A stretch of 64,000 nt of DNA from Sutterella massiliensis (lineage in GTDB: Bacteria > Pseudomonadota > Gammaproteobacteria > Burkholderiales > Burkholderiaceae_F). Below the pieces are notes generated by a model. The model was not told the DNA's origin. It saw only the letters and a program-made list of their open reading frames with translations, and ran no database searches. The position numbers and the translations under genes are program-made. The stretch is from positions 124,001 to 188,000 of the forward strand of contig NZ_JACJJC010000001.1 of assembly GCF_016899755.1 (NCBI RefSeq). Reading direction: 5' to 3'. The stretch's first letter is position 1; each line of letters opens with the position of its first letter. Below, one piece after another: positions 54,736-64,000 of this stretch.

Positions 54736-57315
54736 TTACTTCGCCTTGACCGTCCGCCTGGTTGCGGCCGACTTCACGGCGCGCTTACGGACTGCGGGCT
54801 TTTCGGCGGCATCTTCGACCACCTTTTCGCTTTTCTCAACCTTATCGGCCTTTTCCGTCTTCTCGCGCTTTTCAAACTCGAAGCCAACGTTCTTCTTTCG
54901 TGCGTCATAAACAAGAAACGCCTTGAAAGGACGGTTGGTACGTTTCGAGATAAAGCCGTCCAAGAGCGGCGTACGCTTCTCTTCAAGGAGCGCTTTAACT
55001 TCTTCGGCAGAAATCGGTCGCTGCAAAATCACCTTGCCTACGCGGAAGGTACATTTGCGATCCGTGAGCGCATGTTCGCAAACGTACTGCTCGTTGAGGT
55101 CGAGCACGCGCGCACCGCAGACCGGACAGGTGCCGACCGTCTGCGCACTCTGCAATTCCTCAGGCGCGATTTCTGGGCGCTCCTCAAAATCGAAGCGAAG
55201 CCCCCACTGTTGCGTTTCCGGATCCTTTTCCAAAATAAGCTCGCTCTCAAAGGGGAAGCCGCGCTTGCTCAGAAATCCAGAAAGCGGGCCGACGCGATGA
55301 TTGGCAAGCAGCTCCTCGACCTCAAAGGGCTCGAATGCACGACCCGACGGGTGCTTGGGTAGCGAAAAGTAGCAGTCGGGCGTCGTACAGGCAAAGCGAC
55401 GATAATTCTCGACGATTTCGCCGCCGCAGGCCGGGCACCGGTTCCTGAAATGAATCGGATTAACGATAGGAATGCTGTTGCCTTCATACTGCTTGGCGGC
55501 GGCAACGATCTCGTTGGTCATTTTGCGAATCTCTTCCATGAAGGACTCGCGGGAAACCTGACCGTGCTCGATCAGCGAAAGCTTATGCTCCCACTCGGCG
55601 GTGAGCTTGGGCTGCGTCAGTTCGTCAATGCGAAGTCCGCGCACGAGCTGCATGAGCTGGAAGGCTTTGGCATTCGGAATGAGCTCACGGCCTTCGCGCC
55701 GCAGATACTTCTGCTCAATAAGACCTTCGATCGTCTGCGCACGCGTCGCAGGCGTACCGAGCCCCTTTTCAGCCATAGCATCGCGCAGCTCGCCCGTTTC
55801 GAGTTTCTTACCAGCCGACTCCATGGCAGTGAGGAGCGTCGCGTCGGTGAAGCGCGCAGGCGGACGCGTCTGGTCGGCCTTGAGTTCCATCTCAAGCGTC
55901 GAAACAACTTCCTTGTCGCCTACGGGAACGAGATCTGAAGAAGTCTTTCCTGCGCGGCCCGCCACCTCGAGCCACCCGGCCTTCACGAGCACCTTGCCTT
56001 CCGTGAGGAAGCACTCGTTCTCCACAATCGTCTTTCGCGTCGTGACGTTGTATTCGGCAGCCGGGTAAAACACCGACATGAAGCGGCGCACGACAAGATC
56101 GTAGACTTTCTGCTCAGTTTCTTCGAGCGACTTGGGCAACTCACCGGTCGGAATGATGGCAAAGTGGTCGCTGATCTTGGTGTTGTCGAAAACACGCTTG
56201 TCCGGCTTGACCCAGCCGTTGTCGAGAATGGCCCGCGAGAAGCCGCTGTAGGCGTCCATCTTGCCGATATGCCCGATCGTTTCGAGAACGGTCGGCAAGT
56301 AGTCCTCCGGGAGCGCTCTCGCATCGGTACGTGGGTAGGTGAGCACTTTATGGCGCTCATAAAGGCGCTGCGCGATGGCAAGCGTCATCTTCGCAGGGAA
56401 CCCGAAGCGACTGTTCGCCTCGCGCTGCAAGCTCGTCAGATCGAAGAGTGCGGGCGACAACGACGTCGTCTTTTTAGAGCTTTCCGTGACGACACCAGGC
56501 TTACCGGCACACTTGTCGACGATAGCCTGCGCCTCTTCGAGAGACCAAATGCGCTCGGCCTTTAAATCACTCGCCCCCTTGGGTTTCTGGAAAGGATCGA
56601 CGACGCGAATCCCCGCATAGTCGCCAGCCTGTGCACCAAAAACGGCGTGCACCTCCCAATAGGGGACCGGTTTAAAATGCGTGATCTCCTCTTCTCGGGC
56701 AACAACAATTGCGAGCGTCGGTGTCTGAACGCGTCCGACCGTCGTAAGGAAAAAACCGCCTTCCTTGGAGTTGAACGCTGTGAGCGCGCGCGTGCCGTTG
56801 ATGCCAACGAGCCAGTCAGCTTCCGAACGGCTTCGAGCCGCCGCTTCGAGCGGCTTCATTTCTTCGTCCGAGCGCAATTCGGTAAAAGCGTTCTGGATGG
56901 CGCTTTTGGTCATCGACTGCAGCCACAGGCGGCGAATCGGTTTCTTTGTCCCCGTCGCCTGAATGATGTAACGGAAGATCAATTCGCCCTCTCGCCCCGC
57001 GTCGCACGCATTGATGATGTCGGTCACGGTTCTACTGCGAATCTTCTTAGCAAGCGACTCAAAGCGGGCCTGCGAGCTCTTGATCGGCTGCAAATCGAAA
57101 TAGGGCGGCACAACGGGCAGATTGGCAAACGACCACCTACCGCGCTTGACGTCATACTCTTCGGGCGCCTTGATCTCAAGCAGGTGACCGACGGCTGCGC
57201 CGATAATCATCGATTCGCCGACCCAAAAATCGCCGTCCTTTTTAAAGCCGCCGAGCGCACGGGCAATGTCGCCCGCAACGGAAGGCTTTTCTGCGATGAC
57301 TAAAGTCTGGCCCAT
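54736..57315 (-). CDS. topB: DNA topoisomerase III
   Basis: Type IA topoisomerase of 859 residues. The Toprim domain opens with LVIAEKPSVAGDIARALGG, and the active-site tyrosine is in KVLTYPRTDARALPE (about residue 330). The C-terminal third carries zinc-ribbon-like repeats (CPACGGEIVENYRRFACTTP and CPVCGARVLDLNEQYVC) and topo_C repeats not found in the 653-residue E. coli enzyme but usual in betaproteobacteria. It ends in a Lys/Glu-rich tail. It decatenates DNA. It is divergent from def across a 455-bp gap. Confidence 0.95.
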   Translation of the reverse strand: MGQTLVIAEKPSVAGDIARALGGFKKDGDFWVGESMIIGAAVGHLLEIKAPEEYDVKRGRWSFANLPVVPPYFDLQPIKSSQARFESLAKKIRSRTVTDIINACDAGREGELIFRYIIQATGTKKPIRRLWLQSMTKSAIQNAFTELRSDEEMKPLEAAARSRSEADWLVGINGTRALTAFNSKEGGFFLTTVGRVQTPTLAIVVAREEEITHFKPVPYWEVHAVFGAQAGDYAGIRVVDPFQKPKGASDLKAERIWSLEEAQAIVDKCAGKPGVVTESSKKTTSLSPALFDLTSLQREANSRFGFPAKMTLAIAQRLYERHKVLTYPRTDARALPEDYLPTVLETIGHIGKMDAYSGFSRAILDNGWVKPDKRVFDNTKISDHFAIIPTGELPKSLEETEQKVYDLVVRRFMSVFYPAAEYNVTTRKTIVENECFLTEGKVLVKAGWLEVAGRAGKTSSDLVPVGDKEVVSTLEMELKADQTRPPARFTDATLLTAMESAGKKLETGELRDAMAEKGLGTPATRAQTIEGLIEQKYLRREGRELIPNAKAFQLMQLVRGLRIDELTQPKLTAEWEHKLSLIEHGQVSRESFMEEIRKMTNEIVAAAKQYEGNSIPIVNPIHFRNRCPACGGEIVENYRRFACTTPDCYFSLPKHPSGRAFEPFEVEELLANHRVGPLSGFLSKRGFPFESELILEKDPETQQWGLRFDFEERPEIAPEELQSAQTVGTCPVCGARVLDLNEQYVCEHALTDRKCTFRVGKVILQRPISAEEVKALLEEKRTPLLDGFISKRTNRPFKAFLVYDARKKNVGFEFEKREKTEKADKVEKSEKVVEDAAEKPAVRKRAVKSAATRRTVKAK

Positions 57316-57770
57316 GCGTCACTCCAATGTGCGCGATCCGAATCCGACAAGAAACCGGACTGCAAGGACCGCGGCATTTTGTTGCTGTGTTTTCTCATAC
57401 GCATCCTCACTCGAATCGGAGGATGATTTGGGCGGCATTATGGCATCCTTTGCCCGCAAACACACGGTCCCTCGCAAAAACCCGCCCCGGAGCAATTGCC
57501 GAGAAGGCCTCTAATTTCAATGTTTTCCGAGTATCTAGCCGACTCTCCTTAATTGCTACCCTGCCTTTCATTCACTTCGCCGAGCGGAAAGCTGCTGACG
57601 AACAAAAGCGGAACTCACCAGACATACGCATCACCTTCGTCCCTGAAATACCTATAATTCCGACTTTCTCGGGACGGCTATCAACCCGAGACTCTTTCAT
57701 TTTTATGACTCGGCGCGCTTCCTGTGCTTTCGTCGAGCGCCCCGAATCGCCTGCTTAGGAGCCGTTGGCC
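57316..57770. other. Intergenic region between topB and def
   Basis: 455 bp with no convincing gene on either strand; open frames here lack any recognisable motif. A perfect TATAAT (57653-57658) lies about 110 bp before def and may be its -10 box, though no good -35 is seen. In many betaproteobacteria dprA and smg sit between def and topB; neither is present. Confidence 0.5.
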
Positions 57771-58304
57771 GTGGCAAAGCTGCCCATTCTTCAGTATCCG
57801 CATCCCACTCTTGCCGCCAAAGCCGAAGTCGTCACCGTATTTGATGATGAACTGCGCAAACTCGCAGAAGACATGGCCGAAACGATGTACGCCGCGCCGG
57901 GCGTTGGCCTTGCAGCCAATCAGGTGGGCGTCCTTAAACGCATCGTTGTCATTGACGTTTCCGAAGACAAGTCCGATCTGATTGTTCTCGTCAACCCGCT
58001 TATTCTTTCAACAGGCGGCGAACTTGTCGACCATGAAGAAGGCTGCCTTTCGCTCAAGGGGCTCTACGAGCATCTGAAGCGTCCCTCCAAAGTCAAGGTC
58101 AGAGCGCAGAACCTTGAGGGAGCGGAGTTAGACATTGAAGCCGAAGGCCTGCTCGCCATTTGTCTGCAGCACGAAATCGATCACTTGGACGGCACCGTCT
58201 TCATTGACCACCTCAGCCGCCTTAAGAAGACGCGTGCCTGCACGAAGCTCGCCAAACTTCGCCGCGAAGAAAAACGCGAAAAAGACAAGAAGGCCGACGA
58301 ATAA
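57771..58304 (+). CDS. def: Peptide deformylase
   Basis: Metalloenzyme of 177 residues that removes the formyl group from nascent N-terminal methionine. All three motifs are present: GVGLAANQVGV (about residues 44-54), EEGCLSLKG and LQHEIDHLDGTVFID. The start is GTG at 57771 (MAKLPILQYPHP), with AGGAG 9 nt upstream; the in-frame TTG 6 nt earlier is too close to that site. An alpha/beta hydrolase gene on the other strand separates it from fmt, its usual partner. Confidence 0.96.
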   Translation: MAKLPILQYPHPTLAAKAEVVTVFDDELRKLAEDMAETMYAAPGVGLAANQVGVLKRIVVIDVSEDKSDLIVLVNPLILSTGGELVDHEEGCLSLKGLYEHLKRPSKVKVRAQNLEGAELDIEAEGLLAICLQHEIDHLDGTVFIDHLSRLKKTRACTKLAKLRREEKREKDKKADE

Positions 58305-58320
58305 GTCCGTGCGGCGATCT

Positions 58321-59226
58321 TCATGCCGGGTGCGCGTGGCAGTGCGAGGCTATCCACTTGACGTATCGACCGACCACCGCGAGGGGCAGTCCGTGCCCAA
58401 GTCCCTCGACCGACAGAAGCCGCGCCCCCGGTATCAGACGCGCCGTCTCCTCGCCCGCGGCATAAGGTAGAAGCGGATCGTCCGTACCGTGAATAACGAG
58501 TGAAGGAACCCGTATCTGACGTACTTGCGCCGAGCGGTCTCCACTCACGAGAAGCGCCATGACCTGCCGCATCACTGACTGAGGGTCGAACTGCAGAAGG
58601 TGCGCTTTCCCTAGCGCCTCATCAATGTCAGCCGGCGTCGGCCGATACTTGCTGCCAGCGAGTGCCTGAAGAACACGCTGTAGGTGCGCTCTAGCGGCAT
58701 TCTCTTTCGACCCGCCGTCTTGCCGCAGCACCGCAGCAATAGCTCGCAATCGGCCGAACCCCGTTGCCGGATTGCCAACGGCCGAGGATATGGAGGTCAA
58801 CGTCGCCGTTCGATTCGGACACTGACAGGCGAGCACTTGGGCAATCATGCCCCCGAGTGAAATGCCGCAAACATGCGCTCGACGGATATTGAGTGCATCA
58901 AGCAGGCGCTCGACATCGAGCGCCATGTCTTCAAGACCGTACTCGCCCTGAACCGGCCTGCGCAGAAGGGCTTTGGCGATGGCACCCAACACGTCTCGCC
59001 TTGTCACGTGCCAGCTCTCGCATCGCGAAGAAGCGCCGCTGTCGCGATTGTCTGGCGTGATTACCTGAAAGCCCTCGGCCAAAAGTCCGGAGACCAGAGC
59101 TTCCGGCCATGCGTCCATCGACATGCCGAGCCCCATCAGAAGAACTACTGCGGGAGCATCGGGGGCGCCGAATCGACGATACGCGTATCGAAAGTCGCCG
59201 CTCTGTAGAATTTCCTTCAATTGCAT
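58321..59226 (-). CDS. Alpha/beta-fold hydrolase
   Basis: Protein of 301 residues from the ATG at 59226 (MQLKEILQSGDFRYAYRRFG), with GGTGA upstream. The nucleophile elbow is GISLGG (Ser near residue 127), the oxyanion loop LLMGLGMSMDAW, the acid in HGTDDPLLPY and the histidine in GLGHGLPLAV. A Gly/Leu-rich cap lies between. Substrate unknown; it resembles generic esterase or haloperoxidase-like hydrolases. It has no signal peptide. It is inserted, in the opposite orientation, between def and fmt. Confidence 0.85.
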   Translation of the reverse strand: MQLKEILQSGDFRYAYRRFGAPDAPAVVLLMGLGMSMDAWPEALVSGLLAEGFQVITPDNRDSGASSRCESWHVTRRDVLGAIAKALLRRPVQGEYGLEDMALDVERLLDALNIRRAHVCGISLGGMIAQVLACQCPNRTATLTSISSAVGNPATGFGRLRAIAAVLRQDGGSKENAARAHLQRVLQALAGSKYRPTPADIDEALGKAHLLQFDPQSVMRQVMALLVSGDRSAQVRQIRVPSLVIHGTDDPLLPYAAGEETARLIPGARLLSVEGLGHGLPLAVVGRYVKWIASHCHAHPA

Positions 59227-59423
59227 GATTTTCACCGGTCCAAGTCTTCGGTCGGAAACTCCTATCAAACTAGCGCCATTACAATGAGGCGTCTAGCCGG
59301 AGAGGAATCGCCGAAAGAGAATGACGCCGCGCAGCGTGCGCCGATTCGATCGCGCTCTCCGTTGATCCACCCCATCAGAAGAGAATGGCAACGGACGGAC
59401 CGCCGGCCGAGCCGAACGAAAGC

Positions 59424-60386
59424 ATGAAGATTATCTTTGCCGGTACGCCGGATTTTGCGGCTGTCGCGCTTGAGCGCCTCATTGAAGCCGGTCACGACGT
59501 TTCACTCGTTCTTTCGCAACCGGATCGACCGAGCGGGCGCGGCATGAAGCTCACGGCTTCGCCCGTGAAGCTTCTTGCCCAAAAGCACGACATTGAAGTG
59601 ATCACGCCGCTCACGCTCAGCCTCAAGAAAGCCCCTGAAGAAAGCGCGGCGATTCACGAACGGCTGCGCGCAGAAAACGCAGATGTTCTCGTCGTTGCCG
59701 CCTACGGCCTCATACTGCCGCAACCCGTTCTTGACTGCGCCAAGGGCATTGGCAAGAACAGCGATATCCGAGCGATCAACATTCATGCGAGTCTGCTGCC
59801 ACGCTGGCGTGGCGCAGCGCCGATTTCTCGTGCCATTGAAGCAGGCGACGCCGTAACGGGCATTACGCTCATGAAAATGGAGCTCGGCCTCGACACTGGT
59901 CCCATGATCATGAAGGACTCGCTTGAGATTACCGCCGAAGACACGAGCGAGTCGCTCACGGAGAAACTCGCGCACATGGGCGGCGAGCTGATCGTTCGCG
60001 CACTCAAAGCACCAGAAGCTCTCACTTTCGAAGCACAGCCCGAAGAAGGCGTCAACTACGCCGAGAAGCTCCTCAAGAGCGAAAGCCGCATCAATTGGCG
60101 CGATGACGCCGAGCAGATCGAGCGACGACTGCGCGCCTTTACACCGTTTCCTGGCCTGCAGTTCGAAAAGAACGGCGAGCTCATGAAAATCTGGGCTGCG
60201 AAAGTGACGTCCTACGACGGCGACGCGCAGCCCGGTACCGTTCTTGAAGCCAAGCAAAAATTCGTTGTTGCCTGCGGCAAGAATGCCATTGAAGCAACCA
60301 TCCTGCAGCGCCCTGGCAAAGGCCGTATGCCGGCAGTGGGTTTCCTGCAGAGCGTTCATTTTGATATCGGCGAAATTCTGGCCTAA
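59424..60386 (+). CDS. fmt: Methionyl-tRNA formyltransferase
   Basis: Enzyme of 320 residues (E. coli 315) from the ATG at 59424 (MKIIFAGTPDFAAVALERLI). The catalytic region has NIHASLLPRWRGAAPISRAI (Asn and His of the formyl-transfer site) and GITLMKMELGLDTGPMI. The C-terminal OB-like domain binds the tRNA acceptor. It formylates initiator Met-tRNA using 10-formyl-THF. rsmB starts 2 bp after its stop, so the two are coupled. The frame is open 13 codons upstream, but homologues start at MKI. Confidence 0.96.
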   Translation: MKIIFAGTPDFAAVALERLIEAGHDVSLVLSQPDRPSGRGMKLTASPVKLLAQKHDIEVITPLTLSLKKAPEESAAIHERLRAENADVLVVAAYGLILPQPVLDCAKGIGKNSDIRAINIHASLLPRWRGAAPISRAIEAGDAVTGITLMKMELGLDTGPMIMKDSLEITAEDTSESLTEKLAHMGGELIVRALKAPEALTFEAQPEEGVNYAEKLLKSESRINWRDDAEQIERRLRAFTPFPGLQFEKNGELMKIWAAKVTSYDGDAQPGTVLEAKQKFVVACGKNAIEATILQRPGKGRMPAVGFLQSVHFDIGEILA

Positions 60387-60388
60387 CC

Positions 60389-61783
60389 ATGCAAAACCAA
60401 AATATCGGCGCAAAGTCGGAGCGCACTGCTGTACCCAAGCATCGCCAGCTACCGCTTTGCAGACTTATCGTCAAAGTTGTCGCCGCGAAGTTACAAGCTT
60501 CGCAACAGAAGCTCTCTTTTGCCGACATGCTCGACGCGGCTTGCGTGGGTTTGGCCTCGCATGAAAGCGCCGCACTGAAGTCCATTCTTTATCTCTGCGA
60601 GCGCTCCAGAGCGCGCTCGCATGCCGCAGCAAAGTACTTGATGGCGCGCCAGCCAAAGCCACAAGTACAGATGCTCGTCGAAACGGCGCTTTCACTCCTC
60701 TTCGGCGGTACGTATACGGAATTCACCGTCGTGAACCAGGCAGTTGAAGCCGCTCGGCTCGATCGCCGGACGGAGCGGTTTGCCGGACTCGTCAACGCTG
60801 TGCTTCGTCGCGCGATTCGGGAAAAAACTTTGCTTTTAAACCGAATCGCCGAAGATCCCGAAGTGCGCTTTAACGCGCCGCGCTGGTGGATCGAGCGTAT
60901 TCGAGCTGCGCACCCCGAACATTGGACGGAAATCCTTGAGCTTGCTGCCCAAAAGCCCCCACTCACGCTACGAGTCAACCGCAGAAGAACCACGCCAGAG
61001 GAATACCTCGAGGTTCTGAACCGAGCCGGCATTGCCGCGCGTCGCATCGGCCCGGAGGCCATACTGCTCGAATCGCCCCGCCCTGTTGAAGAAATTCCCG
61101 GTTTTGCAATGGGGCTCGTTTCCGTTCAGGATGCTGGCACGCAAATGGCCGCACACTTGCTCGCGCCCAACCCCGGCGACGCAGTACTCGATGCCTGCGC
61201 AGCACCGGGCGGCAAGACCGCACACCTGCTCGAACTTTTTGACTGCTCGGTTACGGCGCTCGAAATCGATCCGAAGCGCACAGAACTTCTCAAAGCAACG
61301 CTTGCGCGCCTCGGCCTCTTTGCACGCGTTACCTGCGCCGACGCAGCAGACCCGAAGTCGTGGTGGGATGGTCGACAGTTCGACGCGGTGCTTCTTGACG
61401 CCCCTTGTACCGCAAGCGGTATCGTCCGGCGACAGCCTGATGTGCCTTGGACGCGCCGTCCCGATGATTCGTACTCGCTTGCGAAAACCCAGGCGAAACT
61501 TCTCAAAGCTCTTTGGCCGACGGTCAAACCGAACGGCAAGCTTCTTTTTTGCACCTGCTCGATTTTCCCTGAGGAAGGCATCGAACAGATTCGCCGCTTC
61601 ATGTCAGAAAATGCGGATGCCCGCTGCATACCGATCGGCAAATCGCATGTCAACATGCTCACACTCCTTCCCCGTGAGGAGTCGAGCACGTATGATGAAG
61701 CTGCGGCCGCACGTGACCGCTTCACCTTCGAGCCGCCCGTTCACGACGGCTTCTTCTACGCATTGCTTCAGAAAACCGCCTGA
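60389..61783 (+). CDS. rsmB: 16S rRNA (cytosine(967)-C5)-methyltransferase RsmB
   Basis: Protein of 464 residues. An N-terminal NusB-like domain (about 20-165) is followed by the SAM methyltransferase domain with motif I DACAAPGGKTAHLLEL, motif IV VLLDAPCTASGIVRRQPD and the catalytic cysteine in motif VI LLFCTCSIFPEEG. The first about 20 residues are non-conserved, so a slightly later start is possible. It follows fmt by 2 bp, the standard fmt-rsmB arrangement. Confidence 0.95.
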   Translation: MQNQNIGAKSERTAVPKHRQLPLCRLIVKVVAAKLQASQQKLSFADMLDAACVGLASHESAALKSILYLCERSRARSHAAAKYLMARQPKPQVQMLVETALSLLFGGTYTEFTVVNQAVEAARLDRRTERFAGLVNAVLRRAIREKTLLLNRIAEDPEVRFNAPRWWIERIRAAHPEHWTEILELAAQKPPLTLRVNRRRTTPEEYLEVLNRAGIAARRIGPEAILLESPRPVEEIPGFAMGLVSVQDAGTQMAAHLLAPNPGDAVLDACAAPGGKTAHLLELFDCSVTALEIDPKRTELLKATLARLGLFARVTCADAADPKSWWDGRQFDAVLLDAPCTASGIVRRQPDVPWTRRPDDSYSLAKTQAKLLKALWPTVKPNGKLLFCTCSIFPEEGIEQIRRFMSENADARCIPIGKSHVNMLTLLPREESSTYDEAAAARDRFTFEPPVHDGFFYALLQKTA

Positions 61784-61785
61784 AA

Positions 61786-62427
61786 ATGCTGTACTTTTGC
61801 GCCCAACAGCCAGCCGCCCTCACGCGCTGCAAGCTCAACCGACTTGCGGCGGTGATGCTTGCCGCCTGCATTTTGGCGACTGCGCTCCTGCCCGCAACAG
61901 CACAGGCAGTCGAGGCAACGCTTCTGGCCGTGGAAATTACGCGCGATGAGCCGGGCGAACGCCCCGGCCTTTTCGTGGCGGACCACTACGAATTCGACCT
62001 GCCGCAACCGCTCATCGACGCACTGCATCGCGGGATTTCGCTTTATTTCACACACGAGTTTTCGCTCGTGCAAACGCGCTGGTATTGGTTCGACAAACCC
62101 GTTGCAGAAAGCAAATTCACAATTCGCCTTGCTTTCAATCCTCTCACGCGACGCTACGGCGTAGCCTACAACGGACTTTCGCTCAACTTCGACTCCCTCG
62201 AACAGGCGCTTCCTTACATCAAAAGTCTGCGCCGATGGCGAGTCGCGCCGAGCGGTGCGGTTACCAACACGGAAGATTTTGCCGCGGAAATCCGCTTTTT
62301 CCTCGATACGGAAAAGCTGCCCAAACCAATGCAGGTCACGACAAACGACTCCGTCGACTGGACAGTCGAGAGCGACTGGGCCCCCGTCCCAATCCCCTCG
62401 GATGTCGTAGAAGTTCCCGTGGAGTAG
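61786..62427 (+). CDS. DUF4390 domain protein
   Basis: Protein of 213 residues with an N-terminal signal or anchor (hydrophobic LAAVMLAACILATALLPATA, then AQAVEA). The exported part has HYEFDLPQPLIDALHRGISL, YFTHEF, TRWYWFDKPVAESKFTIRL and YGVAYNGLSLNFDSLEQAL, the DUF4390 pattern. Function unknown; the gene is typically found between rsmB and ntrY in betaproteobacteria, as here. It starts 2 bp after rsmB. Confidence 0.88.
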   Translation: MLYFCAQQPAALTRCKLNRLAAVMLAACILATALLPATAQAVEATLLAVEITRDEPGERPGLFVADHYEFDLPQPLIDALHRGISLYFTHEFSLVQTRWYWFDKPVAESKFTIRLAFNPLTRRYGVAYNGLSLNFDSLEQALPYIKSLRRWRVAPSGAVTNTEDFAAEIRFFLDTEKLPKPMQVTTNDSVDWTVESDWAPVPIPSDVVEVPVE

Positions 62428-62433
62428 CGCGGC

Positions 62434-64000
62434 ATGCCTTCTTGGCTTCGATATCTCTTCATTGCGGCGCTTGCCGTCGCAGGCATTTCGCTGTTTGGAC
62501 TCGCAGCAACGAGCTCCGATTCGAAGCTTTTTGAGAAGTGGTTCCCAGTGCTGAGCATTGTCAACCGCGCCATCGCCGTACTGCTCTTTGCCGTTGTTGT
62601 CGCCATGATCGTTCGACTTTGGCAACGCATTCGCGCGGGGGAATTCGGCGCACACATGACATCAAAGCTCGCCGGGGTCATGGCGCTCATCGTGCTCATC
62701 CCCTGCATCACGATTTATATCGTTTCGAACGTCTTCATTTCCCGTTCCATCGACTCGTGGTTCGACGTACGTGTCGAGCGCGCCCTCGATTCCGGCGTGA
62801 CAATCACGCGCGGCATTCTCACCGAGCAACAAAAACAAACGGAGCTTGCGGCGCGGCACATGGCCGAAATGCTGGCCAATACGCCGGCTTCGCTCATCAT
62901 GTCGGACCTGATGCACCTGCTCGAAGGGCGTCAGAACATGGAGGCGCTCGTCTTCACGGGCAGCGGCACAGCCGTTGCAGCCGCGGGTTCTCGCATTAAC
63001 GTAATGTTGCCCGACCTGCCAACGCCGTTGCAGCTACAGACCGTCCGATCTGCAGGCATCTACAGCGTAATCGACGGTGATGCGCTCGAGAATCCCGACG
63101 GGATCACCGAATCGAGTCAACTTTCGATCCGCGTTATCGTACCGATTGCCGATGCGGACGACTTGTCGGTCGATCCCGTTGCGCCGACCAGTCGCAACGC
63201 GCTCCTGCCCGTTGGCAGCCGCCAGCCGCAGTTCTATCTGCAGGTCATTCAACCCGTTTCGAGTGAAACAACGAAAAATGCGGCCGAGCTGGTAGCAGGC
63301 TATCGCGACTATCAGACGCTCGTACTTTCTCGCGCTTCTTTACAGACGATCTATACAAGTACGCTTTCCCTCGTGCTGCTCCTCGCCGCTTTCGGCGCCA
63401 TTGCCGCTGCACTGGCATTTGCCCGTAAAACGACCGAACCCGTCATGCAGCTCGAACAGGGCACGCGTCGTGTAGCCGACGGTAACTACCGTCCGATCCG
63501 AGAATTCCACGGCAACAGCGAAATCAACGTCCTGACGCAATCCTTCAATACGATGATTCGCGAAGTTGCCGAATCGCGCCGCGGCATCGAAGCGCAACGC
63601 CTCAAGGCCGAACAGGCGCAAGCCTACCTCGAGCGCGTGCTTGCAAACATCTCTTCAGGCGTTCTAGTGCTTGACGCTAACTACAGAACCGTTTCTTCCA
63701 ACCCGGCAGCGAAAAAGATTCTTGGGGCAAGCCTCTGCCAACCCGGCAGCGACCTCCGCGCAAAGGCTCCGGATCTAGCACAGACGGCGAGCAATGCAAA
63801 AATTACGCTCGCGCTCGGCGAAGTACCGACTGTCGGTCTTGAGTATGAGCTCAACGCGAACCCAAGCGGATCGAATGGCGAAGCCTCGCACCGTACGCCG
63901 CTTTTCATCAAGATTTCGCTCATGCCGCTGCGCTCTGGCGCTAACGGCCTCGTACTCGTCTTTGATGACGTCTCGCAACTCATGGCCGCGCAACGCGCCA
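62434..64000 (+). CDS. ntrY: NtrY-type sensor histidine kinase (3' end outside window)
   Basis: 522 residues are visible from the ATG at 62434 (MPSWLRYLFIAALAV), with no stop before the window end. Transmembrane helices lie near residues 6-26, 47-67, 80-105 and 310-330. The periplasmic sensor region is between the third and fourth. A HAMP domain (RKTTEPVMQLEQGTRRVADG) and the start of a PAS domain (YLERVLANISSGVLVLDANY) follow. The kinase core is beyond the edge. NtrY senses nitrogen or redox state and phosphorylates NtrX. It starts 6 bp after the DUF4390 gene. Confidence 0.9.
   Translation, partial: MPSWLRYLFIAALAVAGISLFGLAATSSDSKLFEKWFPVLSIVNRAIAVLLFAVVVAMIVRLWQRIRAGEFGAHMTSKLAGVMALIVLIPCITIYIVSNVFISRSIDSWFDVRVERALDSGVTITRGILTEQQKQTELAARHMAEMLANTPASLIMSDLMHLLEGRQNMEALVFTGSGTAVAAAGSRINVMLPDLPTPLQLQTVRSAGIYSVIDGDALENPDGITESSQLSIRVIVPIADADDLSVDPVAPTSRNALLPVGSRQPQFYLQVIQPVSSETTKNAAELVAGYRDYQTLVLSRASLQTIYTSTLSLVLLLAAFGAIAAALAFARKTTEPVMQLEQGTRRVADGNYRPIREFHGNSEINVLTQSFNTMIREVAESRRGIEAQRLKAEQAQAYLERVLANISSGVLVLDANYRTVSSNPAAKKILGASLCQPGSDLRAKAPDLAQTASNAKITLALGEVPTVGLEYELNANPSGSNGEASHRTPLFIKISLMPLRSGANGLVLVFDDVSQLMAAQRA

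Overview
The window reads as a contiguous piece of a betaproteobacterial chromosome (order Burkholderiales). The gene content and the anaerobic hydrogenase locus fit the Sutterellaceae type of gut anaerobe best, although no rRNA or other taxonomic marker is present to prove it. Support comes from several betaproteobacterial gene orders: metK divergent from lpxL-lpxL-dapF, def/fmt/rsmB/DUF4390/ntrY, ftsE-ftsX-rpoH, and a cysteine-poor DksA. There is also a clear S-adenosylhomocysteine riboswitch in front of ahcY. Coding density is high and genes lie on both strands. I found no rRNA, tRNA, insertion sequence, prophage or CRISPR array.

Layout. 1-4.5 kb: end of ppx (exopolyphosphatase), ftsEX, rpoH and trmL. 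4.5-6.5 kb (minus): a NarL-type response regulator, secB and a YibN-like rhodanese. 6.7-10.4 kb: envC-ctpA-moeB-like cluster. 10.3-16.8 kb (minus): HAD nucleotidase, dksA, a COG0523 metal GTPase, rlmI, dapF and two lipid A acyltransferases. 17.1-21.6 kb: metK, trpS and riboswitch-controlled ahcY, so much of the SAM cycle lies together. 21.7-28.1 kb: folate, cell-wall and tRNA genes (5-FTHF cyclo-ligase, slt, cca, folB, ttcA) and a CBS protein. 28.14-28.23 kb: two perfect parS centromere sites, next to ppk2. 29.8-36.4 kb: rsmI, lpoA, uup and an acyl-CoA ligase. 36.5-43.3 kb: a HemW-like radical SAM protein and then the hydrogenase island. 43.4-54.6 kb: prfC, uraA-type permease, tex, an amino-acid ABC transporter without its ATPase, and a CorC/CNNM protein. 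54.7-64 kb: topB, def, an alpha/beta hydrolase, fmt, rsmB, DUF4390 and the start of an NtrY-type sensor kinase.

The most distinctive region is 38.36-43.27 kb. It encodes a two-subunit periplasmic [FeFe] hydrogenase (HydA catalytic subunit; HydB small subunit with a Tat signal), a formate-dehydrogenase-type cytochrome b that would connect it to the quinone pool, and the maturases HydF and HydE. HydG is not in the window. An FNR-like palindrome lies about 340 bp upstream of hydA. The inferred role is respiratory H2 oxidation (or H2 evolution as an electron sink) under anaerobic control.

Other links: ppx and ppk2 both act on polyphosphate. FtsEX and EnvC, which cooperate in activating cell-separation amidases, are about 5 kb apart. 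LpoA and Slt also serve peptidoglycan growth and turnover. The tandem parS sites suggest that the window lies in the origin-proximal part of the chromosome.
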